Positions 34,042 to 41,360 of a stretch of 64,000 bases of DNA are shown here, piece after piece. A program made the translations under genes and the position numbers. The DNA is from Microbispora rosea (GTDB taxonomy: Bacteria > Actinomycetota > Actinomycetes > Streptosporangiales > Streptosporangiaceae), in assembly GCF_900156315.1 (NCBI RefSeq), contig NZ_FTNI01000022.1, positions 1 through 64,000 of the forward strand. The letters run 5' to 3'. Under the pieces are notes generated by a model. It was given only the letters and a program-made list of their open reading frames with translations. It searched no databases and was not told the DNA's origin. Each line of letters starts with the position of its first letter. Within the stretch, counting starts at the first letter, position 1.

Positions 34042-36078
34042 TTAGACAGGGAAAGCCCTTCCAGGCCCTCCGGAGCCTCCGGCCGGGGCGCCGGAGGTGT
34101 CACGACGCTCCGGTCCGCGGTCGGAGCCGCCGTCCCGGGTTCCGCCGGGCACGCCCGGCGGGGAGCCGTCCCGGCCGGGACGACCGGGACCCGGACCGTC
34201 GCGGTGCGAGCCGTCCGGGGCGGGGCCGCCGGGCCGGACCTGCCGCGGCGGGCCACCGTTTCCGCCGCTCCGTGCCTTTCCACCGCCTCCGGCGCTCTGT
34301 GGCCTCCCGCTGCCTCCGGCGCTCTGTGGCCTCCCGCTGCCTCCGGCGCTCTGTGGCCTCCAGCCTGTGGGTGGCCTCCCGCCTGAGGATTCCCGAGCCT
34401 TCCAGGCGCCCTGCGCCTCGTACCGGCCGCCGCTTCCACCGCGCCACGGCGGGACGGACGATGGCCCGCCGTGGTCACCGGAGGGCTTGCGGGAAGGCGC
34501 GGCAGCCGGGGGCCACTCCCTGTGGGGACGGGGATGGTGCTGGTGGTCATGCCAGGGCGGACGGTGTCCCGGCCAGTGCGCGGGAGGCGGTCCGCCCCGG
34601 GGCGGCCAGCCAGGGCCCGGGCCGCCGGAACCGTGTCCACCGGAACCCGGCCAACCGGAACCGGGCCCACCGGAGCCCGGCCCGCCGGAGCCGGAGCCGC
34701 CGGGGGTGGGCTGCTCCCCCGGCCCAGTGCCGGGGGTGCCGGGGGTGCCGGGAGTGCCGGGAGTGCCGGGAGTGATGGTGGGCTCGGGCGTCGGGCCGGA
34801 CGGTGAGACGCCCGGGCCCTGCGAAGAGCCTGTGGGGTGCGCGGACGGGTTCCCGTGCGGCGCGGGCCGGTGCGGCCGGACGGCGGAGGGCGGCACCGGA
34901 GCGGGCAGCGGCACCGGGCGCGGCAGGGCGACCGGCCGCGCGGGAGCCACGGGCACGATCGGCTCGGCCAGGTCCGGGGAGACCGGAGGCGCGGGCGAGC
35001 GCCCGTCGTCCCCGTCGTCCTCGTCGTCCTCGTCCGGCGTCCCCTCGGGGGAGGCGGCGCCGCCGGACGGGCCGGCCGGGGCCTCCGCCGTGGGGAGCCG
35101 GAGCGAGCCGATCGTGTCGGCGGCCTGCTCACGCAGGTCGCCGGCGAACTGGGCGAACACGAGCGCGATCGTCGCCACCGCCGCGAGGGCGGCCACGGCG
35201 CCCGCCACCGCCTGCGCCAGCCTGCCCTCGCGGCGGCCGGCTCTCGGGAAGCCCGCGGCGCTGAGCCCGCCGACGCGCTTGGCGACGTACCGCCGATAGG
35301 GGACGAGTTCGGGGTCGATGAAGCTGCTGAGCACCCGCACCCGCAGGGTCTCGGGCAGGGCGATCTGCGGGAGCAGGCCGAACACCTTGGCCGGGGAGAC
35401 CTGCCGGACGCGCTGCTGCGCGCAGGTCTCGCACCGCGCGAGATGCCGGATGAGCTGGGTCCGCGTCTGCGGGGTGAGCTCTCCCGTGAACCCGGCGAGG
35501 ATGTCGGACGCCCGCGTGCAGCCGTGCGTGGCACGCCTGGCCAGGATCTCGACGGTCACCGTCTCACGCAGGCGTTCCGTGGCCGCGTCGAGGAGCGCCT
35601 CGGCATACCGCTCGCCGGTGCCGAGCACGGCGGCCAGATCACGGCCGGTCATCCCGTGCCGGGCCACGAGTTCGAGCACCTCCCGGTCCTCGACCGACAG
35701 CGCGCCCACGGCGCTGCTCGCGACGAGACGCAGGTCGGCCTCGGCGCCTTCGGCCGTGACGCCGGGGAAGGGCACGGTCGCGACGGGGAGCGGCCCGGTG
35801 TCCTCCGGCACGCCCCCCTCGCCCGGCGTCCGGCGGCGCATGCACTCGCCGCGGGCCAGGGCGTACAGCCAGGGACGGAACCTGTCCGTGTCGGCCAGCG
35901 AGCCGACAAGGGCCTCCGCGGCGATCAGCGTGTCGCGCAGGGCGACCTGGGCGGCGTCGGGCCCGGCCAGCAACGTGCGGCAGTACCGGTAGAGATTGCC
36001 CGCATATGTGTCATAAAGGGCGGCCAGCGCTCCCGGATCCCGGGCCTGCAACGCCTCGACCAGGACGCCATCATTCAT
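34042..36078 (-). CDS. Membrane-tethered ECF sigma-like protein with zinc-finger motif and Pro/Gly-rich tail
   Basis: A 678-residue multidomain protein. Residues about 1-190 resemble an ECF sigma factor: region 2 (ALAALYDTYAGNLYRYCRTL, RFRPWLYALARGECMRR) and region 4 (LSVEDREVLELVARHGMTGR, DLAAVLGTGERYAEALLDAA). Residues about 205-220 contain HLARCETCAQQR, like the zinc finger of anti-sigma factors. A single membrane helix (about 283-306, VAGAVAALAAVATIALVFAQ) follows. The outer part is about 370 residues of Pro, Gly, Ser and His with GTP-GTP and GRPQSAGGS repeats. Region 2 is weak, so promoter melting ability is uncertain. Fused sigma factors with C-terminal membrane extensions are known in actinobacteria. 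ATG 36078 has no clear ribosome site. Confidence 0.7.
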   Translation of the reverse strand: MNDGVLVEALQARDPGALAALYDTYAGNLYRYCRTLLAGPDAAQVALRDTLIAAEALVGSLADTDRFRPWLYALARGECMRRRTPGEGGVPEDTGPLPVATVPFPGVTAEGAEADLRLVASSAVGALSVEDREVLELVARHGMTGRDLAAVLGTGERYAEALLDAATERLRETVTVEILARRATHGCTRASDILAGFTGELTPQTRTQLIRHLARCETCAQQRVRQVSPAKVFGLLPQIALPETLRVRVLSSFIDPELVPYRRYVAKRVGGLSAAGFPRAGRREGRLAQAVAGAVAALAAVATIALVFAQFAGDLREQAADTIGSLRLPTAEAPAGPSGGAASPEGTPDEDDEDDGDDGRSPAPPVSPDLAEPIVPVAPARPVALPRPVPLPAPVPPSAVRPHRPAPHGNPSAHPTGSSQGPGVSPSGPTPEPTITPGTPGTPGTPGTPGTGPGEQPTPGGSGSGGPGSGGPGSGWPGSGGHGSGGPGPGWPPRGGPPPAHWPGHRPPWHDHQHHPRPHREWPPAAAPSRKPSGDHGGPSSVPPWRGGSGGRYEAQGAWKARESSGGRPPTGWRPQSAGGSGRPQSAGGSGRPQSAGGGGKARSGGNGGPPRQVRPGGPAPDGSHRDGPGPGRPGRDGSPPGVPGGTRDGGSDRGPERRDTSGAPAGGSGGPGRAFPV
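34291..34361 (-). repeat. 27-bp tandem repeat in the sigma-like gene
   Basis: GGCGCTCTGTGGCCTCCCGC plus TGCCTCC is repeated 2.6 times without change and encodes SGRPQSAGG. A second array of 9-bp units (CCGGGAGTG and variants, about 34728-34775) encodes the GTP run. Both point to recent slippage in the extracellular tail. Confidence 0.8.
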
Positions 36079-36214
36079 ATAACTGAGAGTAAATGCTCAG
36101 TAACTCCCCGCTCCACCCGTTCTTGCGAAGTCACACACCTACATCGTCAGCTTTTACACTCTGCCATCCGGTTCATTTGCCGGACTTCGCCGTTTTATTG
36201 CATGACTAATCGCG

Positions 36215-36250
36215 AAAAAACCGGCCCGTGGCACAAGACGCCGTACGGGC
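36215..36250 (-). terminator. Rho-independent terminator of the saccharopine-dehydrogenase-like gene
   Basis: On the minus strand GCCCGTACGGC pairs with GCCACGGGC (two unpaired bases) around GTCTTGT and is followed by CGGTTTTTT (T run 36220-36215). It starts 5 bases after the stop. Confidence 0.8.
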
Positions 36251-36255
36251 GCCTC

Positions 36256-37362
36256 TCACTCGCGCACGGCCATTCCCGCCTCGGCGCAGCCGCGCGTGAG
36301 CGCGTCGAGGCCGAAGGCGTCCACGGGCCCCAGGGCGCCGGTGCCGTGCACACCCTTAGCCAGCGCCGTCGTCGCCGCCCAGGCCAGCACGCCGGCCGTG
36401 AACTCGTACGGATCGCCTCCGACCAGGTGGACGGCGGCCAGGCGGCGGCCTCCCGCGTCGTACGCCTCGGCGACGACGCTCGACGACACGCCCGCTCCGG
36501 CGGGAGCCGGGGCGGCGCTCCCGCCCGTGCGGAGCACCCGATCGGCCAGCGCCTCGGTCGCCCGGCGGATCCCGGGCAGCGCGGCGATGACGGGCGTGGC
36601 CTTGGCCAGCACACCCGCGACCCTGGTCAGCCCGCCCAGCCAGCCGAGGTAGACGTTCACCTCGCGCAGGCCGGGATGCGCGGGCGGCAGCGTGAAGTGC
36701 TCGGAGGCCCCGATGGCCAGGCCGTGCCGCACGCGGCCGTCCACGAGGAACCTGCGGGTGCGGCCGTGCTCGGGGACGATCCGGCCCTCACGGAAGCCGT
36801 ACATCGGTTCGAGGACCATTCCCAGCGCCGAGGCGCGGGTCCCGGCGCTCGCGCGCCGCGCCGCGCCGCTGCCCTCCACGAAGTAGCCGACGTCCACGCG
36901 TACGGCTCCCGCCCCGGCCTTGCGCAGGGCCAGGGCCGCGGCGAGGTTGCCGGGCACGTAGTCGTATCCGAAGGCGGTGACCAGGGCCGCGCCCCTGGCC
37001 GCCGCGGCGGGGCCGTACCGCTGGAAGATCCGCTTGACGAACGTCGGCTCTCCGGTGGTGTCGAAGTAGATCGCGCCCGTCTCGGTCGCGGCGGCGACCG
37101 CGGCCTCCCCCCGCCGGACGAACGGGCCGACGGTCGAGATCAGCACGTCTCCCGGCGCGACGATCTTTCGTACGGACTCGGGGCGGCCGACGTCGGCGAC
37201 CGCGATGGACAGGTCTCCACCCAGCGCGTCGGCGAGAGCGGCGAGCCGCGTCTGGTCCCGCCCGGCCAGCAGCGGCCGGGCCCCGCGCGCGGCGAGCGCC
37301 TCGGCGGTGAGCCTGCCGGTGAAGCCGGTGGCTCCGAACAGCACGATCCTGGGGGTGGCCAT
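36256..37362 (-). CDS. Saccharopine dehydrogenase-like NAD(P)-binding protein
   Basis: A 368-residue Rossmann protein: RIVLFGATGFTGRLTAEALA at the start, LLAGRDQTRLAALADALGGD, DVLISTVGPFVRRGEAAVAA, and GAIYFDTTGEPTFVKRIFQR. These fit the Sacchrp_dh_NADP family that includes mycobacterial trans-acting enoyl reductases, but no lipid or polyketide genes are nearby. It is probably a cytoplasmic reductase of unknown substrate. ATG 37362 (MATPRIVLFG) is the natural start; a longer frame upstream is not needed. It is 47 bases downstream of the lipoprotein gene in the same direction. Confidence 0.8.
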   Translation of the reverse strand: MATPRIVLFGATGFTGRLTAEALAARGARPLLAGRDQTRLAALADALGGDLSIAVADVGRPESVRKIVAPGDVLISTVGPFVRRGEAAVAAATETGAIYFDTTGEPTFVKRIFQRYGPAAAARGAALVTAFGYDYVPGNLAAALALRKAGAGAVRVDVGYFVEGSGAARRASAGTRASALGMVLEPMYGFREGRIVPEHGRTRRFLVDGRVRHGLAIGASEHFTLPPAHPGLREVNVYLGWLGGLTRVAGVLAKATPVIAALPGIRRATEALADRVLRTGGSAAPAPAGAGVSSSVVAEAYDAGGRRLAAVHLVGGDPYEFTAGVLAWAATTALAKGVHGTGALGPVDAFGLDALTRGCAEAGMAVRE

Positions 37363-37409
37363 CCCGCTACGGTAACCCGCCTGTCCGCTCAAGATCGGCA
37401 GTGGGCCGC

Positions 37410-38201
37410 TCACTGGCGCCGGTCGTTGGGCGGCGGATACCCGCGGTCCTTCGCGAACGGCTCCGTCGTCGGCGCGACCGTGTGCAGCGGAACGGCTCCC
37501 GCCTGGGCCAGGTCCTCGTATGTCTTGGCGGTCGAGCCCCAGGTCGTGGCCTGCACGTCGGTCGCGCCCGCCGATCCGCGCACCCCCTCGACGGTGATGA
37601 CGAACCTGCGCTTGCCCCCCGGCCGCACGTCGTCCACGTACGACGTGGCCCCGCCGACGAGCTTGCCCGCCGTGTCACGCAGCAGGGCCGTGACGGCGAG
37701 GGCGGAGGCGGGCTTGCGGAACGGGTTGAGCACGTAGCCGGTGACGAGATACGACCCGTTCGTCAGCTTGTCCGTGCGGACGTCCGAGATCGGAAACTTG
37801 AGGAACGCCGACGGGATGCGCGGGATGGACCGCCACGAGGCGGGACGATAGTCGATCTTCACGCGGACCGGCTGGGCGGGGCTCGCGGCCTGGCCGCTGA
37901 AGGCCAGCGGGCGGCCGGGCGGCACCGCGTCCAGCGGCTGCTCCAGGTGGACGACCTCCTTGCCGGCGGCGTCCACGGCCGTGATCACGGCGATGGCGTT
38001 CTCCCCGAAGTGCCAGCGGTTCGGGTTGCTCAGCACCCCCGCCCAGGTCACCGCGTACCCGGCCCCCGAGCGCACGATCGAGGACACCTGCTCCTTGAGG
38101 GCCAGCGGCTGCGGGCCCTCCTGCTTGTCTTCCCTCGCGCACGACGCCATCGCCAGAGCGGCGAGGGCGAGTGCGACGGTCATGTGGCAACGTCGCGTCA
38201 C
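37410..38201 (-). CDS. Predicted lipoprotein
   Basis: A 263-residue protein with a type II signal: MTVALALAALAMASCARE, with the lipidated Cys in MASC. The mature part is beta-rich (SGAGYAVTWAGVLSNPNRWH, GSYLVTGYVLNPFRKPASAL, GKRRFVITVEGV) and looks like two immunoglobulin-like or transthyretin-like halves with parallel phrases about non-identical repeats. It should sit on the outer face of the membrane. No function is recognised. The start may be GTG 38201 or ATG 38183; neither has a clear ribosome site. Confidence 0.7.
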   Translation of the reverse strand: MTRRCHMTVALALAALAMASCAREDKQEGPQPLALKEQVSSIVRSGAGYAVTWAGVLSNPNRWHFGENAIAVITAVDAAGKEVVHLEQPLDAVPPGRPLAFSGQAASPAQPVRVKIDYRPASWRSIPRIPSAFLKFPISDVRTDKLTNGSYLVTGYVLNPFRKPASALAVTALLRDTAGKLVGGATSYVDDVRPGGKRRFVITVEGVRGSAGATDVQATTWGSTAKTYEDLAQAGAVPLHTVAPTTEPFAKDRGYPPPNDRRQ

Positions 38202-38254
38202 TTAGCCGTCATAACCGCTGAATGGGACGCCGCCTCCGGGACACGCACGCCCCC

Positions 38255-38272
38255 GCCGGTATCTTTACCGGC
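38255..38272. other. Hairpin next to the left direct repeat
   Basis: GCCGGTA and TACCGGC form a perfect 7-bp stem with loop TCTT. It ends 3 bases from the left copy of the ABC-F gene tail. It may be the old terminator of that gene before the cassette arrived. No T run follows on either strand. Confidence 0.45.
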
Positions 38273-38275
38273 CGT

Positions 38276-38315
38276 CTATCGCGGGCGGACCACGCGTGTC
38301 TCGTCCCGGACCGGC
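38276..38315. repeat. Left 40-bp direct repeat: duplicated tail of the ABC-F gene
   Basis: 38 of 40 bases match 41321-41360. Read on the minus strand it still codes PVRDETRVVRPR and a TAG stop, versus PVWDETRVVRPR in the intact ABC-F gene. Together the two copies frame a three-gene segment. They look like attachment sites or the scar of a recombination event at the 3' end of the gene. Confidence 0.85.
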
Positions 38316-38427
38316 CACGCCGCGCTCTCCCCGCTCCTCTTCCCCCCGCAAGCCCATCGAAGTGCGGTGGGGAAGTATGGAAGCGGGGACATGCGGAAAG
38401 CGGCCGAGGAGGAACGGGGAGGACACG

Positions 38428-39297
38428 GTGGATCTCGGGGAACTGGGGTCGTTCCTGAGGTCGCGCAGGGACCGGCTGCGCCCGGAGGCCGTCGGCCTGC
38501 CGGGCGGCGGCCGGCGAAGGGTGCCCGGCCTGCGCAGGGACGAGGTGGCGGAGCTGGCGAGCCTGTCCGCCGACTACTACACGGAGCTGGAGCAGGGGCG
38601 CGGCCAGACCCCGTCGGAGCCGGTCGTGCACGCCCTGGCCCGCGCGCTGCGTCTGGGCCCGGACGAGACCGCCCACCTGTTCCACCTGGCGGGCCATCCG
38701 GCGCCGTTCGGGGCGGAGTCCGTACAGATGCAGTCGGCGCTGCAGCAGCTCATGACGCGGCTCGAGAACACACCCGCGATGGTGATCACCGACATCCACG
38801 AGGTGGTGGTGCAGAACCACAGCGCGCAGGTCCTCGTCGGCCCGCAGGCGGGGCTGACCGGAATTCGGGCCAGCTTCCTCTACCACTGGTTCACCGTCCC
38901 GGCCACCCGCGACCTCTATCCCCCGGAGGACCACGACTACCACTCCCGGCTGCTCGTCTCCGATCTGCGCGCCGCGGTCGCGCGTCGTGGCCCGACGGAC
39001 GCCGTCAGCCGCGAGCTGATCGGCCACCTGCTGGACGCCAGCGACGAGTTCGCCGGGCTGTGGCGGGCGCACGAGGTCAAGGTCCGCCACGAGGAGTACA
39101 AGCGGGTCGTGAACCCGGTGCTCGGCACCCTCAAGGTCACCTGCAACAGCATCGTCACCGCCGACGCCGCCCAGCGGCTGCTCTGGTTCGTCCCCGACGA
39201 CGCCGGCGTCGTGCCGAGACTGCGCACGCTCGACCCCGCCGACGTCTGGCGCGACACGCCCGGGCCGGCGTTCGGGCTGGCCGGAACCTGGGGTTGA
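38428..39297 (+). CDS. MmyB-like helix-turn-helix transcriptional regulator
   Basis: A 289-residue regulator. The XRE-type HTH (about 5-75) is LGSFLRSRRDRLRPEAVGLP and RRVPGLRRDEVAELASLSAD, then YYTELEQGRGQTPS. The C-terminal half is the MmyB-like ligand-binding domain (PAMVITDIHEVVVQNHSAQV onward). Such regulators usually neighbour and control a short-chain dehydrogenase or other oxidoreductase, as here. GTG 38428 has the ribosome site GGGGAGG. Open frame further upstream runs into the direct repeat and is not coding. Likely the controller of the next two genes. Confidence 0.85.
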   Translation: MDLGELGSFLRSRRDRLRPEAVGLPGGGRRRVPGLRRDEVAELASLSADYYTELEQGRGQTPSEPVVHALARALRLGPDETAHLFHLAGHPAPFGAESVQMQSALQQLMTRLENTPAMVITDIHEVVVQNHSAQVLVGPQAGLTGIRASFLYHWFTVPATRDLYPPEDHDYHSRLLVSDLRAAVARRGPTDAVSRELIGHLLDASDEFAGLWRAHEVKVRHEEYKRVVNPVLGTLKVTCNSIVTADAAQRLLWFVPDDAGVVPRLRTLDPADVWRDTPGPAFGLAGTWG

Positions 39298-39377
39298 GCA
39301 CCCCTGGCTGCACCGGAGCATGCCCAGCACGCTGGTGAAGGCGGCGCGGGGGCGTCAGCCGTGCAGACGGAGGAAAC

Positions 39378-40388
39378 ATGCGTGCAGCACTCGCCAGCGG
39401 GGTCGGCGCCCCGCTGTCCCTGATCGAACGTGAGATCCCGGAGCCGGGCCCGGGCGAGGTCCTGGTGAAGATCACCGCCTGCGGCGTGTGCTTCACGGAC
39501 TTCAACCTGCTCCGCGGGCACTTCCCGTTCGCCCGCTTCCCGATCGTGCCCGGCCATGAGATCACCGGCATGGTCGCGGCGCTCGGCAGCGGCGTCACCG
39601 GCCTGTCCGTGGGTGACGCGGTCGGGGCCCAGTTCTTGTACGACTCCTGTGGCCATTGCGACTACTGCGTGTCCGGCGACCAGATCCTCTGCCCGGCCAA
39701 GCGCATCACCGGCGTCACGGCCGACGGCGGCTATGCCGAGTTCGGCCTGTTCAAGGGCGGATATGTGACCCCGCTCCCGGCCGGGCTCGACCCGGTGGCC
39801 GCGGCGCCGCTGATGTGCGCGGGCCTCACCGCGTTCAACGGCCTGCGCCGGGCCGGGGCCACCGCGAGCTCCCGGGTGGCGATCATCGGCGCCGGCGGCA
39901 TCGGCGCCCTCGCCGTCCAGTACGCCGTCGCCATGGGCGCCCGGGTCGCCGTGATCGGCCGGTCGGCCGCGGGCGAGGGGACCGCCAAGGAACTCGGCGC
40001 GGAGATGTACGTGGCCAGCCGGGACACCGACCCGGCCGCCGCCCTCAAGGCGTGGGGCGGCGGCGCGGACGTCATCCTGAACGCCGCACCTTCAAACGAG
40101 GCCGCCTCCGCCGTCCTCACCGGGCTCGCCCCCGACGGCACGATGGTGCTCTGCGGCTACGACAACACCCCGCTCACCCTCAGCGCCCAGCCGATGGTCC
40201 TCAACCGGCTGCACGTCATGGCCTCTCCGTCCGGATCGCCCCACGACCTGCGCGACACGCTGGCCTTCTCCGCCCAGCACCGCATCCTGCCCAAGGTCAC
40301 GCCGATCGGCCTCGACGAGGCACCGGCGGTTCTCGACGCCATGGGCGGCGGGTCCGGCGGCGGCCGCCGCGTCATCACGTTCGCGTGA
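39378..40388 (+). CDS. Zinc-type alcohol dehydrogenase (MDR family)
   Basis: A 336-residue zinc alcohol dehydrogenase. Catalytic zinc residues are Cys in KITACGVCFTDFN and His-Glu in VPGHEITGMVAALG. The structural zinc loop has CGHCDYCVSGDQILC (four Cys). The nucleotide loop is VAIIGAGGIGALAVQYAVAM. The missing Gly in some positions is ordinary variation. The substrate is unknown. The ribosome site GGAGGAAAC precedes ATG 39378. It is followed after 16 bases by an SDR gene, so both are in one operon. Confidence 0.88.
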   Translation: MRAALASGVGAPLSLIEREIPEPGPGEVLVKITACGVCFTDFNLLRGHFPFARFPIVPGHEITGMVAALGSGVTGLSVGDAVGAQFLYDSCGHCDYCVSGDQILCPAKRITGVTADGGYAEFGLFKGGYVTPLPAGLDPVAAAPLMCAGLTAFNGLRRAGATASSRVAIIGAGGIGALAVQYAVAMGARVAVIGRSAAGEGTAKELGAEMYVASRDTDPAAALKAWGGGADVILNAAPSNEAASAVLTGLAPDGTMVLCGYDNTPLTLSAQPMVLNRLHVMASPSGSPHDLRDTLAFSAQHRILPKVTPIGLDEAPAVLDAMGGGSGGGRRVITFA

Positions 40389-40404
40389 CTCGTAAGGAAT
40401 ATCG

Positions 40405-41301
40405 ATGAGCAAGACCATCCTGATCACCGGGGCGAGCTCCGGATTCGGCGCGCTGTCCGCGCGCGCCCTGGCCCGGGCCGGGCACACCGTGTACGCGGCC
40501 ATGCGCGCCACCACCGGCCGCAACGCCCCGCACGTCGCCGAGGCGGCCGGCTACGCCAGGGAACTCGGCGTGGACCTGCGCACGGTCGAGCTGGACGTGC
40601 TCTCGCAGGAGTCGGTGGACGTCGCGGTCGCGACCATCCTGGCCGACACGGGCGGCATCGACGTGGTCGTGCACAACGCCGGCCACATGGTGCTCGGCCC
40701 CGCCGAGGCGTTCACCCCCGAGGAGCTCGCCGCCGTCTACGACACGAACGTGCTGGGCAGCCAGCGGCTCAACCGGGCGGTCCTGCCGCACATGCGCGAG
40801 CGGCGGCAGGGCCTGCTGCTGTGGATCGGCTCCAGCTCCACCAGGGGCGGCACCCCGCCGTACCTCGCGCCCTACTTCGCCGCCAAGGCGGCGGCCGACG
40901 CCCTCGCGGTGTCGTACGCGGCCGAGCTGGCCCGCTTCGACATCGAGACCACCATCGTCATTCCCGGCGCGTTCACCTCGGGCACCAACCACTTCGCCAA
41001 CGCCGGACACCCGGCCGAGCAGACGGTGCTCGCGGCCTACGAGGAGCGGTACGGCGCGCTGATGGAGCAGGTGGGCGAACGGCTGGCCGCGCTGCAGCCG
41101 CCCGGCGCCGACGTGTCCCTGGTCGCCGACGCCGTCGTCCAAGTCGTGGACACCCCGCACGGCACGCGGCCCTTCCGGGTGCACGTGGATCCGCTCGACG
41201 ACGGGTCGGCCGAGGTGAGCGAGGTCGCCGACCGCATCCGCGCCCGCTTCCTCACCCGCATCGGACTGGCGGACCTGCTCGGTCCGCACTCCACCGCCTG
41301 A
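40405..41301 (+). CDS. Short-chain dehydrogenase/reductase
   Basis: A 298-residue SDR. It has KTILITGASSGFGALSARAL (TGxxxGxG), VDVAVATILADTGGIDVVVH, HNAGHMVLGPAEAFTPEEL (NAG), LLLWIGSSSTRGG (catalytic Ser) and APYFAAKAAADALAVSYAAE with YxxxK. It probably interconverts an alcohol and ketone with NAD(P)H. ATG 40405 follows AAGGAATATCG. It ends 19 bases before the right direct repeat, closing the cassette. Confidence 0.88.
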   Translation: MSKTILITGASSGFGALSARALARAGHTVYAAMRATTGRNAPHVAEAAGYARELGVDLRTVELDVLSQESVDVAVATILADTGGIDVVVHNAGHMVLGPAEAFTPEELAAVYDTNVLGSQRLNRAVLPHMRERRQGLLLWIGSSSTRGGTPPYLAPYFAAKAAADALAVSYAAELARFDIETTIVIPGAFTSGTNHFANAGHPAEQTVLAAYEERYGALMEQVGERLAALQPPGADVSLVADAVVQVVDTPHGTRPFRVHVDPLDDGSAEVSEVADRIRARFLTRIGLADLLGPHSTA

Positions 41302-41320
41302 CCCTGTCGAGAAGACGCGG

Positions 41321-41360
41321 CTACCGCGGGCGGACCACGCGTGTCTCGTCCCAGACCGGC
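41321..41360. repeat. Right 40-bp direct repeat (native ABC-F 3' end)
   Basis: This is the intact end of the ABC-F gene, including its TAG stop (41321-41323). It matches the left copy at 38276-38315 at 38 of 40 bases, in the same orientation. The centre-to-centre distance is 3045 bases. Confidence 0.85.

Noticed and set aside
34837..37737. A 966-codon plus-strand frame
   Set aside because: It is antisense to the sigma-like and saccharopine-dehydrogenase-like genes and has no domain.
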